Part shown: one piece after another, positions 23,801 through 37,144 of the stretch | Layout: the number at the start of each line of letters is the position of its first letter | How positions within the stretch are numbered: position 1 is the first letter of the stretch | Assembly (NCBI GenBank): GCA_003342895.1 | Contig: PTFA01000311.1 | Location: 501,804-565,803, forward strand | Origin: Casuarius casuarius | Taxonomy: Eukaryota; Chordata; Aves; Casuariiformes; Casuariidae | Length of the DNA: 64,000 nt | Reading direction: 5' to 3' | Program-made: the position numbers and the translations under genes | Notes under the pieces: model-generated | Databases searched by the model: none | What the model saw: only the letters and a program-made list of their open reading frames with translations | Told to the model about the DNA's origin: nothing

Positions 23801-26800
23801 AGATGTAAAAATTTTGGAAATGTTGCAAGCTAGTAAAGAAAATGTTTTTCTTGAAAAGTATAGAGGGGGAGGGGATGGAAGGAGATGTTCAGAAAAACTG
23901 GCCATTTAGGGAAAAAATTCCAGTATCCTTCTAAACATTACTTTAAACATTATTTTAAAGTTCAGTCTGAGACAGAGTATTTCACATGAAAGCTTCTTTT
24001 TCAATTTTTCCCTACCAGACCCAAGGAAAAAACCCTCCAATACTAACTTTTTCTGAATAAGTTTCCAGGGTTTTTTTTCCAGGCCCTCAAGTTTCTAAAC
24101 ATGATTTAGGCCCTGAACTTGCGGATGTGTAGGTGGTATGACATGTGAAAGTCTCTGAGTCACCTGAGGGAACAATTGCCCAGGATGTGCTAAGCCTTTG
24201 GGAAAACAAACCATTCCTTCCTGTGTTAATGTGGGATGAGCTATTCCAGACCTGGAGAAAGACCTGTGTACCCAAAGGCTGTCTGTTCCCAGTTTTATCA
24301 GCTGGTCTATTAATAGATATTTCACCACCCTACATACCATAGGCTTATATCCTTGACCATCTTGGCTATAAGATGTGTGCAAGGCTTTGTGGCAGAGATG
24401 ATGGAGACTTTTTTAGCAAGGGCTGTTCGGCCTCTTCCTCTGTAAAGGGCTACTTCAGTATGGGGCTGGCTTGTGCTATCTCATTATTTTGTTGTCCAAT
24501 TCAGCCAAGGATGCAAACCCATAATGGGGATGGAGGAGGGTGAACTTAAACGCTTAGGTGTTAGCATTTACATATTCTGAAGGAGCAGCTCATCCTCTTC
24601 CTCATCTTGCCTGCAGTTTATGATAAAAACAAACTCTAGATGTTTCCTAGGACTGCTAGTATTTTGGGAACGTAGGGAGGCATATGTGTAGGCGTCTATG
24701 CATGTGTATTTAGACACTTTATCCAGCCGAATAGAGTTGAATGTAGTCAGGGAGCATAGCTCACATAGAGGCTTGAAGATACTGTCTTTTTTTCCCCCAC
24801 CTGCTATTTCGGCTTTGCTCTACTTTCCTCGCTGTCTCTCAAAGTTGCCAGAATAATCCTGTACCTGAGGACTGATAGCCTTGATTGATGCAACTGAGTT
24901 GTGGACTCACGCAGTTCCTCCTGCTGTCTGAGTGTTTCGCTGTGCTGTCATGAGCTCACAGTAATGAAGAGATATAGGACAGGAACCTGTCAGCCTGCGG
25001 CAAGGAACTGCGCTACAAACCATAATACATATGGCACACTGGAAACCGAGACGCTGGGAAAATGAACACTTTTCTGCCCCTCTATTATGCATGTTCACAC
25101 AAATATACATTCAGGCATTTAGATAAAGTGGTAATTAGATTTATAGATTGGGGGGAATTGATATAGATAAATAAAAATATGTATGTAGCACAATGCAACT
25201 TGAACAACTGTGTATTTAAACATTTCAGGCTATCTAATAACTTCTCCTAAAAACAGCCAAGTGTAAAACCTGAAAATGGTTTCTATGTGTAACTTTGTTT
25301 TGTGTATTATCCTGCACTTTTGCTAAGCCAGCATTTCTAATCCCTTGAAGAAAAACTGATTTATTGATTCAAGATTTTTGAAAGCCCTGTACTTCAAGAA
25401 TGGCATTGGGGCGGGGAGGGACTTCAAAACATCATATGATGTTTTGAATGATTACAGAGCTAACTTTCCTGCCTGCATTCCTTTTCCTAAAGGGTTTATA
25501 TGTTTCCCTGAGAGACACATGGGCCAGTAAGTCAGAACAATCGACCCTTTGATGTGGCGACGGGTTCCCCAGCCAGCAGGCTTGTGCGATAGACCCACAG
25601 CCAAGTGGTAGTGCTGCATTTAGAGAAGTGATCAGTCCGTCTGGAGTAGCTAGCATGGTTCAGGTAGGTTGTCAAGGCCTCGCAAAGGTCTCATAGCCAG
25701 AGGGTGGTATAATTGGTTACAGTATTTCATTTGGGCGCAAATCAAATCACTTGACCAGCAGCAAAGCTCTTTGTTGCCCTCTGCAGGGACAGAAATCAGG
25801 AACCTTATTCATCAGACACTGAAAAGAAAATGGAAGGAAAAGAAAAAAAAAAGAAGTGATTAGAGGAGTTTTGAAAGAATATACATTCATGGCAGTAAAT
25901 CTTGATGTATTTCTGGTTCTTTAAGAGCCCTTCTATTGTTCAGTGATTTATACAGCAGGCTGTATTTTAAAGAACTGACATGTTTAATGCTTTAGAAAGG
26001 TAGGGGATTTCTGCTCAAGAAAAATGGAGTCTCTTTTTCATGAGCCAATACAGTCTGGAGGAGATAGTGTAGTTTTTGTTGGAAAGATAATGCTAGCTAT
26101 GTTACTTATGTATGTGTGTTGAAAATGTATGTTGTGTATAGTAAAGCTATTTCTAATTGTTTAACTTCTGCTGCACAAGTAAAAATTTTTGACTCAGTAA
26201 ATCCAAATTAGGAAAAAAATCACTTTTTTAAGGCAATATATTCTAGAGGGAGACTAGAAAGAAAATTTCTGACTCAATTTTCTCCAAGGATCTCTGGAAA
26301 CATACAGCAAAGTATTTTATTCTACTGTGTTTTAGTATTTTTAAATAGTAAAGTAGCTGAAATAACTGAAAGGCAGAATGAAAATCATTAGGTAGAAAGC
26401 AAAAACAGAACTATAGCTCCATTAGCAAAGTACCTTTCTTTGCTGTCTCAGCTTTTCAAGGCTGATGAGATGACAGCTTCTTGTTTAAGTTTCCACAGAT
26501 TTCTTTACAGGAGCATAACCCATGAACTGATGACTGAGATAGATACATTATACATGCGTTCATAAAGGAACATTGATCAGTCTTTGGAATATTTGATTAC
26601 TTGGTGATGAACTCATGCTTCTCAGGTTCCTTGAATATTAACACCATCTTAAAAAATCAGATGTATTCAGATATACCTTATGTTTTACTGAGTATTTCTG
26701 GCTTCTGCCATTCAAAGACTTCAGACTCATATAATGTGCACTAAAGAAGGAAACTGAGTGGCTAGCTGCAGGGACTGGAGTGGAGGGTCTTAGATATATT

Positions 26801-27057
26801 ACTTCACCGTGTTATGTACTTGCCATGTAATTCTACCCTAGAACACAAGGAGGAAAAAAATGTGATAAAAAGGGGGTAGAGGGAAAAAATCTGTACTGTC
26901 AGGCTTGCATTTACTGGCTGATCCTGTGCACCTGGTACGTAAAAGCAGAGCTCCTATTGCCTTCAGTGGATGCGTATCTAAGAGAGCAGAAAAGAGATGC
27001 AGATTTAGATCTATATTTTGGCTTTAATGACATGTTGCAGTGGGTAGGAGAGGCTGA
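23801..27057. other. Non-coding stretch, no gene seen
   Basis: AT-rich unique sequence. The only unusual element is the perfect palindrome at 25423-25448, listed separately. Reading frames reach at most 95 codons and have no splice support. Confidence 0.5.
25423..25448. repeat. Perfect 26-bp palindrome
   Basis: Thirteen bases starting TTCAAAACATCAT are followed at once by their exact reverse complement, with no spacer; symmetry breaks at the next base on each side. It could extrude a cruciform or be a symmetric protein-binding site. By composition alone a palindrome this long is not expected in 64 kb. Confidence 0.9.
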
Positions 27058-27440
27058 AAATACTCCTCTGTTCTCTGTAGCTGAGCGTAGGCTCGAGGTC
27101 CATACCTCCTTGTAGGTCCTCAGTACCGTGTGCGGGACACCTAACTCCCTCTAACAGGGTAAGAGCTCAGGCTGGTCTGGCCAAAATCCTTGCCCTGTCT
27201 TGAGCAAACATCTGGAGATGCTTCCTGTTGCCCCAAAGCCTGCCCCAGGCTAATGCTTTGCTGGGTGAACGGAGGTGGGCAGAGGATGGAACAGGGCCTG
27301 GCAAGCCAGGTGGTGGCAGCTGCTGCTGCAAGGGGACTAGGAGCAGAGGCTTTGTCTGGCAGGGGCTGCACCCTCCAGAAGCAGCCACGGCTCATTGCTC
27401 TGTGCTGGCTTACAAGCAAGTGTAGCTGAACCATTTGGGT
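27058..27440. other. Short GC-rich segment
   Basis: Roughly 380 bp of raised GC with GCTGCTGC-type words. Frames of 65-97 codons are open on both strands, which is a composition effect. There is no clear exon border or CpG clustering. It lies just upstream of an old reversed CR1-like relic. Confidence 0.4.
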
Positions 27441-27554
27441 GGCATTTGCTTCTTGAACAGCTGTTTGTAGACTGCTCCGGAAAAAGACAGCAGGCCAGAT
27501 GGAAGTGTTTTATAGGACAGATTTGGCATGTTGGCTGCTAGTTAATATAAGCTT

Positions 27555-28190
27555 GTAAGAAGAGCCTTCTTGCTCAGCCCAAAGGGCCTCATAGACCAGT
27601 ATCCTGTCTCTGACAGTAGCCAAGAACAGACATGTCAGGAAGATTACAAGAATAGGCAAGTATACAGTGATGCTTTACTGGTATGCTTTCCCTGCCCCGA
27701 CTATCTGTAGCTCTGGGATTTCCTGGAACAGAGGTGATGCCTTTGTGTTCAATAGCCTTTGATTAATTTTTCTCACATTATCTTGTCTAATCACTTTTTG
27801 GAGCTGTGCAAGCTTTTGGCATCCACAACATCCTGTGGCAATGAATTTCCATAGCGTAATGGGATAAAAAAGGTACTTCCTTTTCTTTGTTTTAAACCTG
27901 CCACCTGTTAATTTCATTTGATGTCCCCTAGCTCTCATATTATGACAGACCGTGAACATTCAATCCCTGTGCACCTTCTCTATGGCATTCTTGATTACAG
28001 AGACCTCTGCTGTGTAGGTCTCTTCTTATTAACTGTTCCTTTTACAGAAGCTGTCCCCTACCAGCTGGTTTGGATCTTGCAACTGATCTTAGCAACCTTA
28101 CTTGTGCAGAGAAGGATGGATGCTCTAAAAATCCGGTGTGTTGTACGTTTCCCAAGTATTGTCTTCTCTCTTTTTCTTTAAGACTTTAAT
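27555..28190 (-). mobile_element. Old CR1/L3-type LINE relic, 3' part, reverse orientation
   Basis: Read on +, the segment shows the characteristic reversed series of this LINE group: 'ccagtatcctgtctctgaca', 'catccacaacatcctgtggc' with 'aatgaatttccatag', 'ggtacttccttttctttgtt' with 'taaacctgccacctgttaat', 'tttgatgtcccctagctctc', then 'ctcttcttattaactgttcc' and 'agctgtcccctaccagctgg'. These correspond to the end of ORF2 and the 3' region of CR1-like elements in turtles, crocodilians and birds. It is too diverged to read as protein. The boundary at 28190 is approximate. Confidence 0.6.
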
Positions 28191-29488
28191 CTCGTCATAC
28201 TCCAGGTAGCATCAACTGTGAGTCTTCTGCTGTCCTGAGGTTATTGCTGGCAAATTACAAATATGTAACAGTAACACTGCATATTTTACAGAGGTGAAAA
28301 CAAATATGAATGTGTATGTGATCTACGACAAATGTAGCCAATTTGTCTTATATTCAGGTCACCCTCTGTCACAATTATCCTTGATTAGTGTGGAAAAATG
28401 AAACTTGTTTAATTTTTTAAATGTGTGGAGTATTTTCAAAAACAAACACGAAGCAAGGAGCAATTGCATGTGATACACATTGTCTGCAGCAAGGAAACAC
28501 TCTTAGTTTAATGCATCTTCTGTATTTTAAATTGATAGGATATACATGGCTGCAGAGGTTCAAGGCAGGGGGTAAGCAGCAGGGAGGGGGAACTGCATAA
28601 ATTACCAATTATACAAGGTGAACAAAAATATCAGGATCTACAGAACGAGAGCAGAGATTTGCTGGGAGGGGGAAGGGAACTAAGTAGTTGGCTGGCATTC
28701 TCTTCTGCTTAAAACTGCTGCTCAATCCCTAAATTTGCCAGCTCGTCTGATGGCTTGGCAGGCTTCTGTCAGGAAATGTGCAAATTGCAGCTTGTGGAAA
28801 CAGGAAAAATACAGAAACTAGACTAATGTGGAAGAAGAGCATCTAGCCTTACAAAATCAGTTTTTAACCTGAAACTGCCAGGCCTGGTTAAGGAGAAGGA
28901 TTGGTTTCTTGTAACTTTAATCACATTTGAAGTAGTTAGCCTATTAAGCCTAGTTTAGTTCATGATTCTATTAGCAGCTTTGATCCGAGTCTACAGCTCT
29001 TCCCCACATTAGGGGATGTTTAACATGTGTGGCTGCAAGAAAAGAAGTGGGAGGAAACCTTTAGCAGTGCTGCAATAAAATAGCTGCCTTTCATACAGTC
29101 AGGGAGGTTTACGAAGCACAGTCCTACTCTGAGCATGCGTGTCCCTGGAAAAATGACAGCAATCCGTGGGAAGGAGGAGAGGCAGAGGAAGTAAACATTG
29201 CTTGGCTGGATCTGACAGTCACACCTCTTAAATAATGGTCCTGAAAGAACAGATTTCAGCCAGCCATTGGTCAGGGGAAATAGAAGTATTCTGGTTTTGG
29301 TTGGGCTAGAAACGGGAATATATGAGATATTTTGATACTTCTGTCATTTTCAGATGAAGTCTGGAGGGACAGAGGTGTGGGGAATCTGAAAGAAACCAAA
29401 CTGAACTTTTGGTCTAAATTAAAATGGTGTCACCTCTCCCCCCCGCCAAGTCCAAGCCTGTAGGTTTGATTTTTAAAGGACATTTGTG

Positions 29489-29520
29489 TTTCTTTTCTTT
29501 TCTTTTTTTTCCCCCTTCTC
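29489..29520 (+). repeat. Pyrimidine tract (TTTTC)n
   Basis: About 32 bp of T with regular C interruptions, then a CCCCC run. It could be mistaken for a splice acceptor tract, but no exon follows. Confidence 0.7.
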
Positions 29521-30084
29521 TCATGATTAGACTGCCATGGCAAAATTAAAGGGTTCTACTTACACTGTACAAGCTCCAATTTAATACCAATTAAATATGC
29601 TGTAGATGGTTGAAAAAGTGCTCTGGATTCTGATTATCTCATTTCATGGTGAATATATGTATTTTCATTCTTCATTCAATCACTGAATAGTCTGAAAAGT
29701 CTGTTGCAGATACCAAATGACTCATCTGTTCCTCTTGAAGTTTTGCAGGAGATAGGCAATCTAACTGCTGTTCCTCCCATTAAATAATGCGAATATGGAT
29801 TTATAGGCTTAGGTCTGTAACCAATACAGATGCTCCATCAGATTTTGTTTTAATTTGCAAATCAGATTCTGTCCTGCCAACCTGAAGGCATCTTGAACTT
29901 AATCAGGTTTTGTGGGGAAAGAGCAGAATTGGGATCCTCCACATGTCGACTTCTCGCTAAGAGCTAATGTAGAACTTCACAGTTAATGAAGAAACATTTT
30001 TCTACTCTGTTTCAAAGTGAATGAGAGTTGGTCCTTACACCCAAGAGCCCACAATTTTATTCCTTGCTCTTCCTGAAGTGATCA

Positions 30085-30165
30085 AGTGCAAGCTGTGCTA
30101 TCTCAGCTGTAATGTGGGTGAATGATACTTACCTTCCAAAGGTGCAAAATCTTTGCTTATGAAAA
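30085..30165 (+). repeat. Faint MIR-like fragment
   Basis: The order 'tctcagctgtaatgtggg', 'gaatgatacttaccttcc' echoes the MIR segment 'cctcagtttccccatctgtaaaatggggataatgatacttacc' cut into its familiar pieces. Similarity is short and the call is weak. Confidence 0.3.
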
Positions 30166-31401
30166 CATTTCTAAGCCCAAGGTGGTTGGTGTTCCTCCTG
30201 GGTTCTGTCCCCTCCACAACTCTTGTGTGAAGTAATGAGTCTGCTGGCAATAGGAACAAAGCCTTGGGGAGCATTTAGGAGAATTCACAATACTGTCACT
30301 TTCCTTAGTGAATTCAGAACAGCCTGACCCCTCTCCTGGTCTTCATTTCTCTGTTGTCCCTCAGCAATTTGTCTTCCCACCTTGTTTGCTTTTCTTTCTG
30401 TCCTTGCACCATGCTTTTCTGTTCTTTATCTCCAGCAGTCTCTTACCTTTGTTTTCATTGCTCCTGAACTCTAGATTCAAATGTGATATATTAAATGCAC
30501 AAGAGCTAATCCTTCAAGGCGATAAAAAAATGTTGGACCAAGTGTCCGAGGTGGGTGTCGTGAAAATGTAGAATAGGAGGCGACCTCAGGGTTTTATCTA
30601 ATCCTTGCCCTGAGGCAGGGGAAGTGTGCCAAGGTATAAGCCTTACTACCTTCACCCCCAGCAGATGTTAATCTGTTCTTAAAAGTCTAATGAAGAGGAC
30701 TGCACAGAATCCCTACATGGTTCACCCTCACTGTCCTCATAACTTGCAATTTTTGCTAGTATCTTTCATGCGACTAAAACCAATTCCGCTGCCTTTTAGT
30801 CAACTTGAAGAACAACAGATCACCATCTGCATTAGAATATTTCTTTCTTACATGTATGAAGACTTTCCATCTGCTTTACTCCTACTTAGTTCATGTCTGT
30901 TTTGAAGGATATTGTAGAGAATGTTGACGCACTTTATCTGAAATCTGTATCTGAAATAGTATCATTTAAAAATCTGTAATGTGGAACTAGGACTGTGGGA
31001 ATTTTTTGGCCTTGTACATATCAAATGTTTGGAGAGTTTCTGTATAAATGTACAACGGGAGGAAAGAGCCTATAATACCGAGTCAAATTCCAGCAACTCT
31101 ATCTCTGAAATCAATATCACTTATTTATCTCTGAAGATCTACACAGACAGTCATTGTTTGAATTAGAATTTTACATACTACTTGTCAACAGATTGGTCTT
31201 TTTTTGATGTCTAGAATGATTGCATCCCCATGTTCTGTCAGAATTATCAATTTTGCTATGGCTATGTTGATATATAAGTGTATCTTCAGAAAAGTCCATT
31301 GTCATGAAGCGGATGCTACACTTAGACAAAATTTGATGGTAAAAGTTCCCATCCTGTTAGCTTTGGGAATATACCTTCAGGTGTATTTGTCTTTCTCAGC
31401 A

Positions 31402-31735
31402 GGACTCAAGAAGATGGAGCTAGCTTCTTCATGGTAGTGCATAGTGGGAGGGAGAGAAGCAATGGGCATAAGTTAAAACAAGAGAGGTTCAGACCAGATA
31501 TAAGGAAAAAATTCTTCCCAATGAGTACAGCCAAGCGGTGAAGCAGGAGCCCAGGGCAACTGTGCAGTCTCCATCCTTGGAGGTTTTCCAGACCTGATTG
31601 GATAAAGCCCTGAGCAACCTGGTCTTATCCTGTAGCTGACCTTGCTTTCGGCAGAGGTGAGACTAGAGACCTCATGAGGTCCCTTCCAGCCTGACCTGTT
31701 CTGTGCTCCTTTCTTACGCTTCTGTGACTCACGGC
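31402..31735 (+). mobile_element. CR1 LINE, 5'-truncated 3' end
   Basis: A well-preserved CR1 3' terminus. It shows 'aggactcaagaagatggagc', then 'gcaatgggcataagttaaaa', 'gaggttcagaccagatataa', 'aaaaattcttcccaatgag', 'ctccatccttggaggttttc', 'gataaagccctgagcaacct' and 'atgaggtcccttccagcctg', closing with a degenerate ATTCTGTG-type tail. CR1 is the dominant LINE of birds and other sauropsids and usually inserts as 5'-truncated copies like this. Divergence is moderate, so it is younger than the reversed relics at 27.6 and 38.1 kb. Confidence 0.9.
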
Positions 31736-32980
31736 CATGAAACCAGGACATAAACAAATTATGTAAAGAAGCAAACAAAGGTTTCTGACAAGTCTAGTGA
31801 ATCGCTCTTGTGACTCAGTATTAACTCAGTGATTATCACTGTCTAAACTCTCATTCCACAGAAACAGAAGAGATATTCTGTAGAAAAACCTGCCATAATC
31901 CTAATGATTAATTCATTAAATACAGAGAAGACTCAGACTCTATGGCATTATCTAGTGTGGGAACTGAAAAACAGGATGATAGGTATTTGTTGTTAAGAAA
32001 CTAGGTAATGGAGAGTGTACTTGATCTAGTGGATGGGTATGAGTATTGTTGCAATCAAAATTGTTTAATGACTTTGTCATGGTGAACTGAAAAACAACTT
32101 AAGCTCCCATTCTGTGAAGGGAGATATAACTGAGTACCTACCCAAACAGGGAAGCAACTCTAACAGTAAAAATGCCCATCTTTCTTGGTATACAGTGGTA
32201 TATTTTGGCACAATAAAAGGCATGACAGATCATTTCCTTTGTGCAGATCCCCAGTGAGTGAGCTTGTAGACTATTTTCTTTCCACCCATGGCTTCAAAAG
32301 GAAAATGTGCTCAGCCATAACACAAACAGTCTTGGTTCTTTCCACAGACAAGGTGAAGCATCCTGAATGGCCTTGCTCAGCTCAGAAAAAGGCAGTTTTA
32401 GAGTAAATAGTGATAGCTCTTCATTCCTAGCACATTGTTTCTTCTAGGGAATTAGTCAGTTTAGAAAAGCAATCCACTACAGTCATTTCCCCAAACACAA
32501 AAATTAATGATATTCATGATATTCTTAAAAAGAAACATTTAATTTGGCTCCAGTCCCTAGAATAAGGCCCCATGTCTACTTGGGTGTTCTCAGTCTCTGG
32601 TGGTCTTGGGCTTCCTCAAACACGGATCATGTGTCTTCCTGCCTGAATTTCTGATACCTTCAGCACTTTCATTTCCTGTTCTTCTGTTGGTAAAGAGGTA
32701 TAGGCAATAAAGTGCAACTGTTAGATATACCCTAATAAGTACAACTCTGTGCGCTCATTAATACTTTGAGATGAAGATCTGGAGGAGCTGAGAGGACCTT
32801 CACTGTTTCCTTTCTCTCATCGTTACGTTTTAGTGTGTGCACACCACTGATTTCAGGCAAGACCATAAAGTAGCAAATGAAGCTGGAGTGAGTGTTTGTG
32901 TGGCAAATACCACCCATGGGTTAACAAGGAAATGCTCTCACTTGCTGCAGGTTTGGGGTCTCAAATGCTCTCACTGGGAT

Positions 32981-33034
32981 CTCTCTCTCTTTCTTTCTTT
33001 CTTCTTTGTTTGTTTTTTTCTTTTTTTTCTTTTT
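32981..33034 (+). repeat. (CT)n/(TTTC)n pyrimidine tract
   Basis: CT dinucleotides pass into TTTC tetranucleotides and then T runs, giving over 50 bp of nearly pure pyrimidine on +. Such tracts can adopt triplex (H-DNA) structure. Confidence 0.85.
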
Positions 33035-35009
33035 AACTGAGTACCTGATTTCTCTACTGGCAGCCACCTTTTGTGTCAGCTTGCCAGCTTCCTCACAGCC
33101 TTTACCAGTGCTGCTGAACACTCTTCACTGGCAAAGGAGTCAAACAGCCGCACCTCCAGTTAGTAAGTAATGGCTTTTTTAAAGAACATCAAGCAGAGAT
33201 TAGAACCAAGTTACTCAAGCCTTTGTTTGCTTTTTGCTTTGCTCAACAGCAGATGTTTCCAGACCATTTTATTCAAGTCTGTTCTGCTTTAAAGAGCTGA
33301 GTCCTGTATATGTGTGTATGCACGCGTAATAAAGCTTATTATATAACCACTTTGCATTGTATGCAAACGTTTGTAGTTCTGTTTTGTGTATGGGCAGGCC
33401 AATCGGCAGTTTGGTGTCATAGCAATTTTACAGGCCTCAATTTAACAATGAAAAGAGGTGATCCCTATACATGATTCTATTTCCAAAAGCATATTTAAAA
33501 TTAACATAGTTTCCAGGGCCAGATGATGATGTTCCTAATGAATACTTAAGTAGTACTTCATTCTTCTTACATCTGTTTCAGTCTATGATAGAGCTGCTGA
33601 AAGAGTTAAGATTTGACTCATTGAGAGTAAAGCCATCAGCATCTGGCTCCAAGTTAGCAGTAAATAAAAGTTAAAAAAAATGTGTTAACTAAAATGTATC
33701 CCACATATATATGGCTGTTTGTGTGTTTTTGAAGAAGAAAACAGAATTATGAGTGTTTTAGTTATAGGCATTATTTTTAATTGTTAGCTTTTATTTTTCC
33801 TCGGTAATAAAAATAAATTTTGTCTAGAGTACATAGGCAGAATGGTTTCAAATTCTGAAGCCTGAAAATTAAAACACTGATTTCACTCTAGCGGTAGAAA
33901 ACTGGCTTCTGCAACACAGAATTTGAGGCTTGGTTAGATTTTCCTAAGGCCTAACCAAAATCTCTCTCACTGCAATTTAGGTTCATCGTTCCTGTTACTA
34001 CGTTCCTTCCCTCTCCTCATCCTCCCTTTCCAATGTGCAAGTCATGAGTTGTGGATGATGACAAAGTGGAATATAGAGGTAGGTTTGCCAGATGCTGAGT
34101 ATTTCTCTTCAATTCCTTGCCTGTACTTTACGGCTAGCCTCTTTAATGCCTGCCTTGGAGAACTCCAAAACCTTGCGGCTTGCTCTTGTGACTGTTAGAA
34201 AATTGTCCCTAATATATACTTGAGATTCTGATAGTAGCTTTCAGTGTTGCTAGTAATATTTAGTGAAATTTATTTTCTTCTCCTTCCACCGTCTGAAATG
34301 TAATCCTCAAAGAAAATGTATGAAGACTATTTTTTTTCCTGTTTTGCTTTACAAGTGTAGTTTTCCTTGCAAATGCCATCTACCATTACAGTTAAGAGGT
34401 CTATGTTTACAGCATATATGCAAGACAAAAAAGATTTTTAAATGGAGCATGGAAAATCTTCACAGAAAGCATCTCTCTGGTTTACGAAAAATGTAATGTG
34501 CAGGACAAAACCTGTCAGCTCACTTAGTTCAAGCAAGACTGGTTCATTTTCAGACAGCTTTTTAAAACACACCATCTCACTCCAGCAAGGAAAAATTTTG
34601 CAGTGTGATTGAGTGAGACTTCTCACTCGTTTAACTGTCATTGCATGAGAATTCCTGTCTCATGAATAAGGGTAACAGGAAGACTCTATTTGTAAGGCCT
34701 CTCAGCTTTGTTAGCTGTGCTAAATCCAGTGAATAAGATGGGAAAATTTTGCCTTCAGAAAGAATCTCTGTTCCAAACCAGCAGGGGCTTCTCTGTTTCC
34801 AGTGGTAGGGAGAAACTCTATATTCCAATTGTATAATAATGTAGGAAGTACATTTGTAAGAAAACATCCTCAAGTACTGAAGATCTCTGAAGTGGAGGTC
34901 AGAGAAAAGATGGATGATTTTGCTTTTATTAGTCCTGCACATCCTCTGCTGTCAATTAACGGTGTGTTGTGAGTGAAATGGGCTCAACTCTCACACTGCT
35001 GAAAAGGAT

Positions 35010-35612
35010 TTAATAGGAAAAAAATAATTTCTCTACACTGTCTACACAAGTATCTGCATTTAACATAGCATAATAGCATGCATGCCATGATATAAAATAA
35101 CATAAAAACCTGTCCATAAAAAACATGCAAAGCATGAAAAAAGAAGAAAAAAAGCAAGCTAGTTCTACAGAACGATGCATTTGGAGGCCAAGAAATCTTT
35201 TATAGCTCAGAGTATCTCTGGCAAACAACCGCAGCCTCGCTGGCATCTTGGAAATGTGGCCCATGTTACCCACGTGACAGTGTTTCCCACCACAGCTGTG
35301 ACCTGCACTTACAGCTAGTTTCACAACAGAGCCATTAACCAATACAGTCAAACTCAGGAACATGTATGGCCACCAGCCTCCTTGGTAGCTATCTTGGGAC
35401 CACAGGCAGTCAAAGTTATTTGAAATAGGCACAATAGTCCCAAGCAGTTTGGGAAAGGATGTGTCCTGATTTGTGGGATGATGGTAGTGGCACTCTGATC
35501 TTCCCTGGTCCACCCCATCTGAACTTGACAGATCCCTACTCACCAAAACTGAATGGGCAGGGTGGGTCAGGAGAAGCACAAGAGCACATTTTGCTTTAGA
35601 AATGGCCAACAC
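35010..35612 (-). other. 200-codon open frame of doubtful coding status
   Basis: This is the longest ATG-to-stop frame in the window. The translation has no domain I recognise. Its C-terminal 60 residues are Phe-, Met- and Cys-rich and could loosely form membrane segments, while the middle has scattered His, Cys and Gly with no metal-site spacing I can defend. There is no Kozak-like context or polyadenylation signal I can point to, and no similarity to reverse transcriptase, gag or transposase motifs. Around 0.1 frames this long would be expected by chance, so it deserves a check but is probably non-coding. Confidence 0.1.
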
Positions 35613-37144
35613 TTAAAAACCTTCTGGCAACTGCTGAAAGATAGATAAAGGCTTAGACCTTTCTCCAACACTCAAATTTTCAATATATTTTGGTTGCTTG
35701 CTCGTTCTTCCTCTCTTCCTCCCCACTTCCTGTGTGCAAAGGAACACAAATGAGTCCCTAATTCCTACACTGATTGGATAAAGAAGAAAAGCTGCATGCT
35801 TTTCTGTCTCATGCTACCACTTACATGCAGGACCAGTCAGAATTTAACCCTTAGCAAGACCTGTGAGTCAGTAGCTGGATCCAGCAATCTTCCTCCTTTC
35901 ACCAGTTAATTACTTGTCTATGCTTATAATGCACTATTTCAGGAGAAACTTTGAATACGCAGCTTTTCTTCGACAAATAACTGGGAGTTTTTGTTAGAGG
36001 AAAATAGTTTGAAAGCATTCAGAGAAAAGAGGAAGAACTGCATGTATGATTATAAATAACAGTGAGAGACATACCTCTATGCAGGCCCACATAGGAGGTG
36101 AGCTGTGTTCTCCCGGTAAGAAGGCCCCTCATTCCCTGACTTGGCAGCTGAGGATTTATTCTATAATATTCAAAAATTCCCCAGTCCAAAACTTGAGCCA
36201 CCTGTGCTACCAGAAACATCATCAATCCTAGCCAATAAATGACAGCACCCCAGTGTTTTGGACAACACAAACTCTTCATCATGTGAAAACACCGTTGAAG
36301 ATTGACAGTGTGATAGGATCTGCAAGGCCTGTCTTGATCTATCTCCTTCTATTTAAATAGCTGATGAATTACACTTAGAGGAATTATGGTATGTCTGTTG
36401 GTTAAGAGCAGTTATATTTTTAATAGATTTTTTCACCCTTTGCAATCAGAGCTTTGAAAGCTGAACTATAACCCATACAGCACCAGCAGGAGCATAAGCT
36501 TTTCTTTCACAGATCAGCTACAATATATATCTGTATTCACACTATATATTTCCTTTCCTTTATTTTTGATCATATCACAGACCACTAATTTGGGTGTTTT
36601 TTCTGAGTTACGACTAAGCATTTCTTTGCACCATAGATGGTTCTCATGTTTATCTGCTTTTTAGTTTTTCACTTGTCAAATATGAACTTCTTAGACAAAT
36701 AAACATGTTTTTTTCCAGCTTGTCTGCTGTTCTCTGTGAGGCAACAAGAGCAAGTGAAGGTTATGAAAACCAGACGCTGATAGCTAAACGGCATTTCAGA
36801 CCAGAAAGCATACATTCCCCTTGCTGGCTGAGAAACGCCATAGAAGTGAAAAGCCCTGTCCTTTCAGTTGTTCTGATTTGTAGATCCTAGTTTTAGGGAA
36901 ACTGTTATTTCAGCTTGTCTCAGAGCCAGTTAGCCTAGCATCAGCTTTCTCTAGGGAGCCTGTGGTGCTCTAAAGGGAGGGCACCCACTCTTCCTCTGTG
37001 CGGGACTGACGGACATTGAAGAGCATATCCAGTATATACCTTGGCTCTGCATATCTTTATATGCTGTTATGGCATCTTGACGTCACTGGCTGCCAGGACA
37101 AGTTAGAACAACACTCAGTTTGCCCTCCCTTGCCTCAGAGGAAG

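Larger units (their letters stand above)
28191..31401. other. Non-coding stretch, no gene seen
   Basis: AT-rich unique sequence containing a pyrimidine tract at 29489-29520 and a faint MIR-like fragment at 30085-30165. A minus-strand exon-like frame ending at the donor near 30130 was considered and rejected. Confidence 0.5.

Noticed and set aside
30130..30240. Minus-strand frame of about 36 codons before a GTAAGTATC donor
   Set aside because: The donor falls inside a MIR-like fragment, where this motif is part of the repeat. The acceptor is mediocre and the peptide is not recognisable.
36719..36890. Phase-compatible + strand frame of 56 codons after a TTTTTTTCCAG acceptor
   Set aside because: It has no usable donor or nearby polyadenylation signal and its translation is not protein-like. 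It is kept only as one of several compatible acceptors.
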